A DNA stretch of 33,424 nt from an uncultured Clostridia bacterium (GCA_947175335.1 CAMWMF010000022.1:1-33424); one strand, 5' to 3'; counted from the first letter of the stretch, positions 16,826-23,926 are shown. Notes: generated by a model from the sequence alone, not told the origin. A program made the numbers and translations.

Positions 16826-16870
16826 TTTTCTGTCACAAATAACCCACCACGCACATTGCGCAGCTTATCT

Positions 16871-16899
16871 ATTGTACCACCCTTGTCCACCCTTGTCAA
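16871..16899 (-). promoter_or_regulatory. Promoter of the S10-spc-alpha operon
   Basis: On the minus strand, TTGACA (16894-16899) and TACAAT (16871-16876) are spaced 17 bases apart. Predicted initiation near 16864 gives an untranslated leader of about 147 bases before rpsJ. The spacer contains a short direct repeat of GGGTGG. This is the only strong promoter seen for the 16-kb operon. Confidence 0.85.
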
Positions 16900-16932
16900 C
16901 TGTTTTGATATACCTTTTTGAAATTTTTTCCC

Positions 16933-16956
16933 CTACTTCTTTTGGAAAAGAAGTAG
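16933..16956. other. Perfect 11-base-arm hairpin upstream of the ribosomal operon
   Basis: CTACTTCTTTT and AAAAGAAGTAG form a perfect inverted repeat with only GG between. Neither side carries a clean T run of more than a few bases, so terminator function is doubtful. It lies between the operon promoter and the TATATATAATGAAAGG-type motif at 17015-17037 and may be part of a dispersed repeat. Confidence 0.45.
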
Positions 16957-17050
16957 GCAAGAAAACTTTACACAAAGAAAGGAAGGGGTCAAAAAACTTC
17001 CCGATTTTGTTTGCCTATATATAATATATAATGAAAGGGGGCAGCCTTGT

Positions 17051-17257
17051 TTAGATCAGACCGTTATTGGCAGTATATGTATACGTGCCGCCTGTGCAGC
17101 TTACGCTGCGCTCCCGACTTGGTGTAGCGGCAGCATGCACCGAATAAAGAGAGTTATCGCTAAAATCATAAAGTCTGAACAGAATATCTCCGTCAAACTT
17201 AATTTCGTAATATTGAATTAAGCAACTCTTGATTTTCGTCGCCTTCTTCTTGATTCG
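17051..17257 (-). pseudogene. Fragment of a secreted beta-rich protein, out of frame with the lipoprotein gene
   Basis: A 68-codon open stretch in a different frame from the lipoprotein gene it overlaps. From about 17211 down it encodes YYEIKFDGDILFRLYDFSDN, then TGGTYTYTANNGLI before a TAA at 17051-17053. These segments look like the C-terminal strands of a lipocalin-like or copper-resistance-like lipoprotein, and TGGTYTYTANNG resembles SDGTYTTTNG in the upstream gene. It has no start codon or ribosome binding site of its own. It is either the frameshifted true C-terminus of the upstream gene or the remnant of a paralogue. Confidence 0.45.
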
Positions 17258-17651
17258 TTATGCGCCTGCATGGATTGTCGTTTATAACCACCACGCCGTT
17301 ATACACCCCGTACATCGTATCAGGTTCGTCATCAAAGATAGCTCTAATTGATTCTACATCGGAAACACATTTAATAATTTTACAATAACGATTACCAATA
17401 GCTCTGGTTTCTATATGATAAAATTCGCCCGCGTGCCCATTTGTGGTGGTATATGTGCCGTCGGAGTTGAAATCGTATCCCCAATTATCGCTGTCCCGCC
17501 AAGTGCCGACAATGCTTTTTTCAAACTCGTCCAACTTTCGCGGCTGCGGAGGCGGATTTTTTCTATCCGTGCATGCCGTAAGCGCAAATACCGCAAGCAA
17601 CAACGTAAATGCCCAAATAATCGACAAAATTTTTATAGCTTTCCTTTTCAT
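17199..17651 (-). CDS. Small lipoprotein of unknown function
   Basis: A 150-residue protein with a lipoprotein signal: basic start (MKRKAIK), hydrophobic segment about 8-24 and lipobox LTAC with Cys at 27, followed by a charged proline-rich linker. The mature part contains GTWRDSDNWGYDFNSDGTYTTTNG, a beta-strand pattern common in small secreted lipocalin-like proteins. The last roughly 18 residues (QEEGDENQELLNSILRN) look unlike a beta-barrel end, and a more plausible continuation exists in another frame (17051-17257), so the 3' end may be frameshifted. It has its own promoter. Function unknown. Confidence 0.7.
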   Translation of the reverse strand: MKRKAIKILSIIWAFTLLLAVFALTACTDRKNPPPQPRKLDEFEKSIVGTWRDSDNWGYDFNSDGTYTTTNGHAGEFYHIETRAIGNRYCKIIKCVSDVESIRAIFDDEPDTMYGVYNGVVVINDNPCRRITNQEEGDENQELLNSILRN

Positions 17652-17677
17652 ATAACAGCCTCTCTCATTTTTTACAT

Positions 17678-17707
17678 ATTTTACAACAATATAATTTAAT
17701 ATGTCAA
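17678..17707 (-). promoter_or_regulatory. Promoter of the lipoprotein gene
   Basis: TTGACA at 17702-17707 and TAAAAT at 17678-17683 on the minus strand, with an 18-base spacer. A GAGAGG ribosome binding site follows and lies 7 bases before the ATG at 17651. Confidence 0.75.
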
Positions 17708-17875
17708 GGGATAATCACTTACTTTTATACCGCTTACTTTCGTGTGTTTGCTTGAATGCCGGCCTTGCTTCACGCCCGACTGATCCGTCGATATAATATT
17801 GCCCTACCGTCTGACGGTTTTTAACTTTCCGTATATATAATATATAATGAAAGGAAGCAATGAAAAAAGCACAAC

Positions 17876-18056
17876 AACCTTGCGGCGGTTCGCCTAGATT
17901 CCTCGACTGCGCTCGGAATGATGGGTGTACATCAATGCTGTTTGGAAAAGGCAACTACAATCCCCATCATTTCGACCGAAGTGAGCGCAGCGAACGTAGC
18001 GGAGAAATCTAGGCGTAGCCGCACATTTTTTGTTACTCCGAGCGAAGCGAGAAATC
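17876..18056. repeat. REP-like inverted repeat element
   Basis: Two imperfect inverted copies flank about 40 bases: 17880-17926 (GCGGCGGTTCGCCTAGATTC, ending GGAATGATGGG) and 17961-18021 (CCCCATCATTTCGACCG, ending GAAATCTAGGCGTAGCCGC). A further half copy (CTCCGAGCGAAGCGAGAAATCT) follows at 18034-18056. The GAGCG/AGCGAAGC signature is typical of palindromic dispersed repeats in many bacterial genomes; related copies lie at 20877-21006, 31365-31500 and 33240-33257. A small ORF read across it is a repeat translation, not a gene. Confidence 0.75.
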
Positions 18057-18200
18057 TAATCCTATTTCTCGCTATATTATATAATGAAATGTGAATTAAA
18101 CAAAATTCACGCCCAATGGTTGTATCTCATTACAAGCACACCCTACATGTGATAATATTATATTGTGCTATGAGTACAATTTAATTTTAGGACGTGTAAT

Positions 18201-18473
18201 ATGGAAACAAAAGAAATGAATACGCAACGACAAATCTTAGATACTCCACAAAAGATTGTTTACAGCAAGCTTGATTTTTCTTGGTACTTGGCGGGAACGT
18301 ATCTCGATATTTTGCGCGGCATAGGCGCTTTTTCTTGCGACAAGGAATTCAGTAGGCTATTTACCGAACTACGCGATTACGTGGATAAACGATTTTTATC
18401 CCAATTCGAGGGAGAAATTAACGATATATTTGTTATAGCGGAGCAAATAATCCCGACAAACGAAATTAAATAA
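18201..18473 (+). CDS. Hypothetical small protein
   Basis: A 90-residue soluble protein with no motif I recognise, predicted largely helical (YLDILRGIGAF, FTELRDYVDKRFLSQFEGEINDIFVIAEQII). The ATG at 18201 has only a weak AGGACG site about 7 bases upstream; an in-frame ATG at residue 6 is an alternative. A TACAAT at 18175-18180 could be a -10 box, but no good -35 box is seen. It is isolated between repeat elements and followed by an extremely AT-rich tract. Coding is plausible from length and composition but not proven. Confidence 0.5.
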   Translation: METKEMNTQRQILDTPQKIVYSKLDFSWYLAGTYLDILRGIGAFSCDKEFSRLFTELRDYVDKRFLSQFEGEINDIFVIAEQIIPTNEIK

Positions 18474-18650
18474 ATTATTTAATTTTTAAATTTAATAATT
18501 TAATTTTTTATTTAATTAAATTAAAAATAAATATTTTAATAAATTATTAAAATTGTAGATAACTCAAAACCATTTGTACCGTAAAATATCCGTTTTCTGC
18601 TATTTTGGCATAAAAAATGCACGAAAACGGGCATTTTTGTGCATAAATCG
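18474..18650. other. AT-rich tract and hairpin between convergent genes
   Basis: The first 80 bases (about 18474-18550) are almost pure A and T, built from ATTTAATT/AATTAAAT-like units; a similar tract follows the last gene at about 33170-33230. Then CCGTTTTC (18587-18594) can pair with GAAAACGG (18621-18628), just before GCATTTTTG, and TGCAC/GTGCA offers a competing pairing. This could terminate the plus-strand gene. No coding sequence is seen. Confidence 0.5.
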
Positions 18651-18651
18651 T

Positions 18652-19695
18652 TTAGAACATTAATGTGTCGCGTAGCTCGCCGAGGTACCAACTGGGGCCG
18701 TCGGTTGTTACTGCGTCGAATTTTGATTTTAATATTTTCGTAATTTTTAATATATAGCAATAAGGCAAAATATCGAAATAATAATTGGGATTTTCTTCTA
18801 TTAATGTTTCCAGCTGGTCTTTTTCGGCGTCCAGTAAAAATTGTTTAAACGCGCTTATTCTGCCGTAAATCGCTATGTCCCTTTCCGAGCGAATGTCGAT
18901 AAACTGTGACAATACAACTGTTGCGACCGACGCCGCCATGCCTATGCTTAATGTTATTGCGCTGTCTAACGGCGCAAATGACAGAAATGCGCCGAACGGA
19001 ACCCCGCCCCATGCGCAAATAAACGGGTATTTTATCATTGTCGCAATAGGTTCGTCGTTGGGTATTGCCTTAATCAATATTACGGCGATAATCGGGAAAA
19101 GCATCATTGCATACATTCCTCCCCCGCCGAATACTACCGCATTTATTATAGTTATCAATATAATCGAGACTTCCGCCCAAACCAAAGCGAGTGCGGAAAG
19201 CTTTTTTGTCCTAGCATTTCGTCTTTTTTCCGCCTTTTCCTTGCAGCTGTCCATCAGCTTTTTATTTACGTCCTTTACGGACGAAGGCGCTGCAAGCGTG
19301 TAAAATTCTATGCTCGCCTCGAACAGACCGTCGAAAAACTCCTTTTCTATTTTGAAGTTATTCTTCATTTGGTTAGTCATTTGGTCTTCGTCGGCGTTCG
19401 GCTCGAGATTTTTCAGCTTTGTTATTTTAAGTCCGCGCTTGCAGTCCTCTTCGATTTTTACAAATCCGCGCGCCGCCCAATGCAGCATGAGCGGATTTAT
19501 TATTTCGTGCGCTCTCAGCCGGTGCGAATAATATTTGCCCATTACGTCTATGGGCGAATAGCCGCGCGGCGGGTAGAATTCTATCGGCTTTAACGCGCGT
19601 TTAAGTTTGACCTTGCCGATTATAAACGGCACTGCCGCCGACAAAACCGCCGCTGCGGAAATAATTACGCAAATTACAAATAACCAAAGCTTCAT
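18652..19695 (-). CDS. DUF2207-like membrane protein, paralogue 1
   Basis: 347 residues from the ATG at 19693-19695, chosen because it overlaps the upstream stop as ATGA and has a GAGGGGTGG-type site. Layout: an N-terminal membrane segment (about 5-25), a winged-helix-like region (PPRGYSPIDVMGKYYSHRLRA, then LMLHWAARGFVKIEED) and a central group of hydrophobic segments (about 170-265). It ends with the YYFDILPYCYILKI segment that matches the LPYA-type motif of DUF2207 proteins. The large N-terminal extracellular domain of full DUF2207 proteins is missing. Function unknown; membrane location is clear. Confidence 0.65.
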   Translation of the reverse strand: MKLWLFVICVIISAAAVLSAAVPFIIGKVKLKRALKPIEFYPPRGYSPIDVMGKYYSHRLRAHEIINPLMLHWAARGFVKIEEDCKRGLKITKLKNLEPNADEDQMTNQMKNNFKIEKEFFDGLFEASIEFYTLAAPSSVKDVNKKLMDSCKEKAEKRRNARTKKLSALALVWAEVSIILITIINAVVFGGGGMYAMMLFPIIAVILIKAIPNDEPIATMIKYPFICAWGGVPFGAFLSFAPLDSAITLSIGMAASVATVVLSQFIDIRSERDIAIYGRISAFKQFLLDAEKDQLETLIEENPNYYFDILPYCYILKITKILKSKFDAVTTDGPSWYLGELRDTLMF

Positions 19696-20741
19696 AGCAA
19701 CCACCCCTCTCTGTCGGGATCGCCGCTGTACCACTTGGGCGGCGGCAGGACTTTATACCTGCGCCCTACTATCCATTTAATATTGAAGGTGTGCAAAAAC
19801 GGCAGCGCATTATAGTAATCGTCGCCGACCTCGTCGGCAGAAGCCTTTAATAAATACTTTTTGTAATTGGTCAAATCGGAATAATCGGACAGATTTATCT
19901 TTTCGCGGTAGTCTACAAACCGAATGAGCACAATCGGACCGACAAACAATATTGCCGCCGCTACGTAGATGACGCCCAAATAATCGTTGACGCCCGAGCC
20001 TATCCATATGCCGAGCGACCCGCCGACCGACGCGCCCAGCCACATTCCGCACCAAACGATTTTGAAAATAATAGGCATGCCCCTTACGAATATCAAAACT
20101 ATAAGCCCGATTACCGCCATAAAAAACATCATAATCAGCATATAGTTTCCGGTGAGCGCGCCAAACAGTATTGCGGAAAGCAACAGCGGAAGTATGGAAA
20201 GCGCAAAAGTTATTACCTTCAACGTATAGTGCATGGACGAATACACGCCCTCGTCTTCCCTCGCGGCAAACATTTGCGATATATTTTTAGCCGTATCTTT
20301 TGTCACAAGCGGCATGTGAATGTTTATCGGCTTGCCGCCGGCTGCTTTTTTCATAGCCGCTTTAAACAGCTCGCGCTCGCGCACGTACGTGCCGCGGTCG
20401 AAAAACACGGCGTCCTTATCGAAGTGCATGGGCATATCCTTTATTTTGGTCAGCCGTACCGTGTGCTTCGATAAATACTTAACCTTTATATACCCCATTT
20501 GCGCCCAGTGCGTAATAAGCGCGGCGGTCAGTCGCCTGGGATAAGTCTTGCCGATAAATATACGCTGAACGTCTAGCGGCGAAAAACCTTCGGGCAGTTT
20601 TGTAACAACTTCTTTTTTTACGTTTCGCTTTGCCCGCAGTCCGAAAATTAGTGCAAGCAAAAGTATAACCCCGACGCAGCCGTATATGCCTGCGGCAAAA
20701 CCGTTGTATATTATTGAATTGCTACTCGACAAAAATGCCAT
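19692..20741 (-). CDS. DUF2207-like membrane protein, paralogue 2
   Basis: About 349 residues from the ATG at 20739-20741 (MAFLSSSNSIIYNGFAAGIY). Longer readings start inside the promoter (20815-20843) and are rejected. It shares the layout of the downstream gene: membrane segment about 11-32, PEGFSPLDVQRIF..LITHWAQMGYIKV, a hydrophobic cluster, then NALPFLHTFNIKWIVG and KWYSGD near the end, corresponding to SWYLGE in the paralogue. The two are translationally coupled and probably form a heteromeric membrane unit. The only upstream purine-rich site (AAAAAAGGAAAA) is rather far, so the start is moderately certain. Confidence 0.65.
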   Translation of the reverse strand: MAFLSSSNSIIYNGFAAGIYGCVGVILLLALIFGLRAKRNVKKEVVTKLPEGFSPLDVQRIFIGKTYPRRLTAALITHWAQMGYIKVKYLSKHTVRLTKIKDMPMHFDKDAVFFDRGTYVRERELFKAAMKKAAGGKPINIHMPLVTKDTAKNISQMFAAREDEGVYSSMHYTLKVITFALSILPLLLSAILFGALTGNYMLIMMFFMAVIGLIVLIFVRGMPIIFKIVWCGMWLGASVGGSLGIWIGSGVNDYLGVIYVAAAILFVGPIVLIRFVDYREKINLSDYSDLTNYKKYLLKASADEVGDDYYNALPFLHTFNIKWIVGRRYKVLPPPKWYSGDPDREGWLL

Positions 20742-20814
20742 AACCGATTTTGCTTTTCCTTTTTTGTCTATTTTTGCTTGCGTGCCTATCTGCACCGCCG
20801 ATAATGATATAATC

Positions 20815-20843
20815 ATTGTATCATATTGCTTAACTCCCGTCAA
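20815..20843 (-). promoter_or_regulatory. Promoter of the DUF2207-like pair
   Basis: TTGACG (20838-20843) and TACAAT (20815-20820) on the minus strand with a 17-base spacer. Predicted initiation near 20808 leaves a leader of roughly 65 bases to the ATG at 20741, which rules out the longer protein start. Confidence 0.8.
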
Positions 20844-20876
20844 ATTATCTTATATCAAACATTGATGCGGCTAACG

Positions 20877-21006
20877 CCTAGATTTCTCCGCTTCGTTCGC
20901 TACGCTCACGTCGGTCGAAATGATGTGATTTTAATTTATCCTTTCTAAACAGTTTAGAATTACTCCCATCACCCCGACCAACGCGGAGGGGTCTAGGCGA
21001 ACCGCC
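20877..21006. repeat. REP-like inverted repeat element
   Basis: Inverted arms CCTAGATTTCTCCGCTTCG, continuing to CGGTCGAAATGATG (20877-20927), and CCCATCACCCCGACC, continuing to GGGGTCTAGGCGAACCGCCG (20967-21006), enclose about 40 bases. This is the same family as 17876-18056, with the outer CTAG-containing ends conserved. Confidence 0.7.
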
Positions 21007-21094
21007 GCATAGTGGCTACACATTATTACTTATCAACATTTTTACTCAAAATGATGTTCATAGCTTGTCCGCAACGCTATATAAACGCCGCGTG

Positions 21095-21250
21095 GAACAC
21101 TCAAAAATCCTGATTTGCTAAACCGTCGGTTTAGTCGAGCGCGAGGGTATCGAAATTCATGCGTTCGCAGACTGCCGCGCCGAGTAAAACCGTCATGATT
21201 TTTTGTCTGCAACGTTTTTACCCATCAGGATTTTTGTCATGAATTTTACG
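21095..21250. repeat. Palindrome-containing dispersed repeat, copy 1
   Basis: Contains the near-perfect palindrome CTAAACCGTCGGTTTAG (21119-21135). Read on the minus strand, the surroundings (GATACCCTCGCGCTCG before, CAAATCAGGATTTTT after) match the copies at about 31210-31256 and 31581-31628. AATCCTGATT-type and AGGATTTTTGTCATGAATTTTACGCAA sequences further along also recur. No coding sequence is seen. Confidence 0.6.
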
Positions 21251-21254
21251 CAAC

Positions 21255-21281
21255 AAAAAATCGCCGACGTTGTCGACGATT
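21255..21281 (-). terminator. Intrinsic terminator downstream of the single-TM acidic protein
   Basis: A ten-pair stem including one G-T pair (21259-21268 with 21272-21281, three-base loop) is followed on the minus strand by a run of six T (A run at 21255-21260). It lies about 15 bases after the stop of the gene at 21296-21571. The plus strand also has a T run (21284-21289), so it may work in both directions. Confidence 0.8.
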
Positions 21282-21295
21282 GATTTTTTGTAATA

Positions 21296-21571
21296 CTATT
21301 TATCACTCTGCTCTTGCTTGTCGCTTACGGTATCGGTTGCGTCCCCGTTCGCTTCGCTCGTTTCGGATTCGCCCGATTGTTCGGCGTTTGTTTGAGCTTT
21401 GTCGGTATTTTCCGATTGTTCATCCTTTTTTTGCTCGTCAGGCTTCTTTTTTCCGCTGAAAATGATGTACACGGCAAGCGCACCGAATATGGCGAGTAAA
21501 AACAGTAATCCTATCACATAGTACCACGGATTGGACGGATCGTTAAAAGCATTACATAAATATTGAAGCAT
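21296..21571 (-). CDS. Small single-pass membrane protein with acidic tail
   Basis: 91 residues: a short N-terminus, one membrane helix at about 17-39 (YYVIGLLFLLAIFGALAVYIIF), then a KKKPDEQKK stop-transfer patch and a low-complexity tail rich in Glu, Asp, Ser, Thr and Gln. No cleavable lipobox is present. It has a consensus promoter, an AGAGAGG site and its own terminator, so it is a well-defined single-gene unit. Function unknown; it may be a membrane-anchored adaptor. Confidence 0.8.
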   Translation of the reverse strand: MLQYLCNAFNDPSNPWYYVIGLLFLLAIFGALAVYIIFSGKKKPDEQKKDEQSENTDKAQTNAEQSGESETSEANGDATDTVSDKQEQSDK

Positions 21572-21595
21572 GGTGATTAACCTCTCTTTTGTTAG

Positions 21596-21624
21596 ATTAT
21601 ACTAAATTTCGCCGATTGTGTCAA
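21596..21624 (-). promoter_or_regulatory. Promoter of the single-TM protein gene
   Basis: Perfect TTGACA (21619-21624) and perfect TATAAT (21596-21601) on the minus strand, spacer 17 bases, starting transcription about 20 bases before the ATG. Confidence 0.9.
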
Positions 21625-21778
21625 GTTTCATACGTTATTTAGCGTTCTTATTCGGAAAAATTGAACTAATTTAAATAATTTTCCCGCGATTTTGTATTGA
21701 TTTTTTGTAAAAATTCTGTATAAAACCGCCAAATGATGTTTATTTTATAACAATATTGTGCTGACTGAGCTATCAACC

Positions 21779-21810
21779 AATTCCGAATTCATAATTCCGA
21801 ATTCCGAATT
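21779..21810 (-). repeat. Heptamer array H6 at the smpB stop codon
   Basis: On the minus strand it reads AATTCGG, AATTCGG, AATTATG, AATTCGG, AATT, identical to H1/H2 in reverse orientation. Its first bases are shared with the smpB TAA stop codon (21809-21811), the same arrangement as H4 at the secY stop. This is the only full array outside the ribosomal operon. Confidence 0.9.
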
Positions 21811-22303
21811 AACTAAACATTTCTCTTTGTGCAGTCCTGTTTATATCGCGTTCTTTTATTACGTTTTTCTTTTCGAAGTTCTTTTTACCCTTGGCGAGTG
21901 CTATCTCCACCTTGACGAACCGACCCTTCATATACATTTTAACCGGGACGATAGTAAAGCCCTTTTCCGCCGCCTTGGACGCCAACCGCTGTATTTGGGT
22001 CTTATGCAGCAACAGTCTGCGCGTCCGAGTAGGGTCTGGAGCGAACGCGCCGACGTTCTTGTACGGCGTTATACGGCAATTTTTCAGTTCAAGATTGCCC
22101 TTTTCCATAAAGCAAAAGCTGTCGCGCAGCGATACGTCGCCCGCCTTTACCGACTTTACCTCCGAGCCCTCCAACGCTATACCCGCCTCGAAGGTTTCAA
22201 CAAAAAAGTAGTCAAAAGCTGCTTTTTTGTTGATAGCAACAACTTTCACCGTCGTTTTCGGCTCGGATTTTTTAGTATTCTTTCTTTCAACTTTGCTTTT
22301 CAT
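21809..22303 (-). CDS. smpB: SsrA-binding protein SmpB
   Basis: Binds tmRNA and brings it to stalled ribosomes for trans-translation. The 164 residues have a basic N-terminal extension of about 18 residues, then the OB-fold core (INKKAAFDYFFVETFEAGIALEGSEVKSVKAGDVSLRDS, HDP-like APDPTRTRRLLLHK, GFTIVPVKMYMKGRFVKVEIALAKGKK) and a basic tail (KERDINRTAQREMF) that probes the mRNA channel. It begins 1 base after mnmE ends upstream... that is, it shares a transcript with the neighbouring minus-strand genes. No tmRNA gene was found nearby. Confidence 0.96.
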   Translation of the reverse strand: MKSKVERKNTKKSEPKTTVKVVAINKKAAFDYFFVETFEAGIALEGSEVKSVKAGDVSLRDSFCFMEKGNLELKNCRITPYKNVGAFAPDPTRTRRLLLHKTQIQRLASKAAEKGFTIVPVKMYMKGRFVKVEIALAKGKKNFEKKNVIKERDINRTAQREMFS

Positions 22304-22304
22304 A

Positions 22305-23639
22305 CTACTTTCCTACACAAAACCTTTCAAAAACGGTGGATATTATGCTCTCGTCGGCCTGTTCGCCGTAAAGCTCGGCTATTGCCGAATACGCTTCGTA
22401 CAGCAGCGCCGCTACAATTTCCAGTCCTTCCGCCTTTTTGGCCTCGGTTTTGACCGCGTTAAGACTGTCTAAACAGCGTTTAACGCAATCGTACTGACGG
22501 TGGTTACAAACCGACCCGAAATCCTTGGGACACATGTCATATAGCTTTTGTTTTAGCGCGGTGATATTTATATTTTGCTTGGCGCTTATGCGTATCGATT
22601 GCCCGTCGTACGCTTGGTTATAGTTTTTTCCGACATCTTTTTGGTCGTCGCACTTGTTTTTTACCGTTACAAACCGCGAAAACGCACTTTCGTCTACCGC
22701 AATTTGCCTGTCGTCGGTCACCAAAACCACCGCGTCGGCGTCTTTTGCGGCGGCAAGCGCGCGCTCTATACCTATTTTTTCCACTTGATCGTCGGTGTTT
22801 GTGTTGAGCCCCGCAGTGTCGGTTACGGTAAATTTGCGGCCGTAATACACGTAATCGCCGTCTATGGTGTCGCGCGTCGTACCGGCAATGGGGGTGACAA
22901 TGGCGCGGTCGCTGCCCACCAATGCGTTGAGTAGCGTCGATTTTCCGGCGTTTGGCGCTCCGATAAGCGCTACTTTAAACCCGTCGTTTATTATTTTTCC
23001 GCCCGCAAAGCCTGCGATTTCCTTTTCCAGCATAGCCGCCGCGCTATCCACAGCAGCCAAAACTGCGCTTACTTCCGCGCCGTCTACCTCGTTTTGCTCC
23101 ATTTCATCGCTGTAATGCAGCACCGCCTCTATGGAGCTGAGCGCATTTTTAAGTAATTGTTGTACCTGTTCGAGCGATTTGAACCCGCCGAAGTACCGCT
23201 TGTTGCCGTAATCGAGCTGTTCGGCCGTTTGCGCGTCTATAATATCGGCCAAAGCCTCGCACTGCATCAAATCGAGCTTTCCGTTCAAAAACGCGCGCTT
23301 GGTAAATTCGCCGCGTTCGGCCAGGCGTGCACCGCTATTAAGTAAAGTCTTTATAATTATATCGCAAATTACCGGATTTCCGTGCGGAAAAAGCTCCACA
23401 ATGTCCTCGCCGGTGTACGACTTGGGCGCTTTGTACGCTACCGCCATCAGGTTTTCGGTAAAGCTACCGCTTTTAAACTTATTAACGCACAGCATACCTA
23501 CTTTTAGCGGCTTTTCCAAAAACGCATTCAAAAGCTCGGTACAGCCTTTGCCGCTTACCCTTATTATCGCTACCGCCGACTTGCCGTTTGGCGTTGCAAG
23601 CGCGGTTATAATGTCGTTATTGTTGTTTAAAGCGTTCAT
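22305..23639 (-). CDS. mnmE: tRNA modification GTPase MnmE
   Basis: With MnmG, forms the cmnm5 modification of wobble uridine in tRNA. The 444 residues show an N-terminal tetrahydrofolate-binding domain (ALATPNGKSAVAIIRVSG), a helical domain, an inserted G domain with GAPNAGKST, GTTRDT, DTAG and NKCD motifs, and the C-terminal CxGK-type motif (CVGK) carrying the catalytic cysteine. The G domain is slightly short. No clear Shine-Dalgarno sequence precedes the ATG. The usual neighbour mnmG is absent here; the gap upstream holds a candidate origin. Confidence 0.96.
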   Translation of the reverse strand: MNALNNNNDIITALATPNGKSAVAIIRVSGKGCTELLNAFLEKPLKVGMLCVNKFKSGSFTENLMAVAYKAPKSYTGEDIVELFPHGNPVICDIIIKTLLNSGARLAERGEFTKRAFLNGKLDLMQCEALADIIDAQTAEQLDYGNKRYFGGFKSLEQVQQLLKNALSSIEAVLHYSDEMEQNEVDGAEVSAVLAAVDSAAAMLEKEIAGFAGGKIINDGFKVALIGAPNAGKSTLLNALVGSDRAIVTPIAGTTRDTIDGDYVYYGRKFTVTDTAGLNTNTDDQVEKIGIERALAAAKDADAVVLVTDDRQIAVDESAFSRFVTVKNKCDDQKDVGKNYNQAYDGQSIRISAKQNINITALKQKLYDMCPKDFGSVCNHRQYDCVKRCLDSLNAVKTEAKKAEGLEIVAALLYEAYSAIAELYGEQADESIISTVFERFCVGK

Positions 23640-23926
23640 AATTTATTATAACTTTGTGGAAAAGTGTGGTTTTTGTTATGATTTACTTCCGTTTTTTGTG
23701 GATTTTTCTGACTTTTTTTAGCTTTGCACAATGTTTTGCACAACGTTATGTGCAAATCTAAGCACACTTATGTGCATTTTTGTACACATATTTAATAATA
23801 AGCTTTTCTACCTTTTGTCTGTCTTTTGACTATTTTCCACCATATCTTGTGGAGGTCGTAGGTTATGCACATTTGTTGTGCACCTACTATATATAACTAC
23901 TAATAAATAATATATAAACTCAACTA
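23640..23926. other. Candidate replication origin with DnaA-box-like cluster
   Basis: A 287-base gap between mnmE and rsmG, AT-rich and with no coding sequence. It holds one exact TTATNCACA box (TTATGCACA, 23863-23871) and one-mismatch forms: TTTTCCACA on the minus strand (23655-23663), TTTTGCACA (23734-23742) and TTGTACACA (23780-23788), plus weaker ones. The exact box is followed by GTGCAC, CTACTA triplets and a run of about 50 almost pure AT bases (23887-23920), an arrangement like box, DnaA-trio and unwinding element. parS sites lie 4 kb away. Function is inferred; dnaA is not in the window. Confidence 0.45.

Noticed and set aside
17715-17954. 79-codon minus-strand open frame (contains FRAQSRNL)
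   Set aside because: It is read across the REP-like repeat; this kind of peptide is a familiar false translation of such repeats, and no ribosome binding site is present.
20742-20843. Longer N-terminus for the DUF2207-like paralogue 2
   Set aside because: It overlaps a TTGACG-17-TACAAT promoter and adds a non-hydrophobic stretch absent from the paralogue.
21572-21778. tmRNA gene next to smpB
   Set aside because: ssrA often neighbours smpB, but I see no tRNA-like ends, tag reading frame or terminator in this stretch; it holds only the promoter of the single-TM protein gene and unassigned AT-rich sequence.
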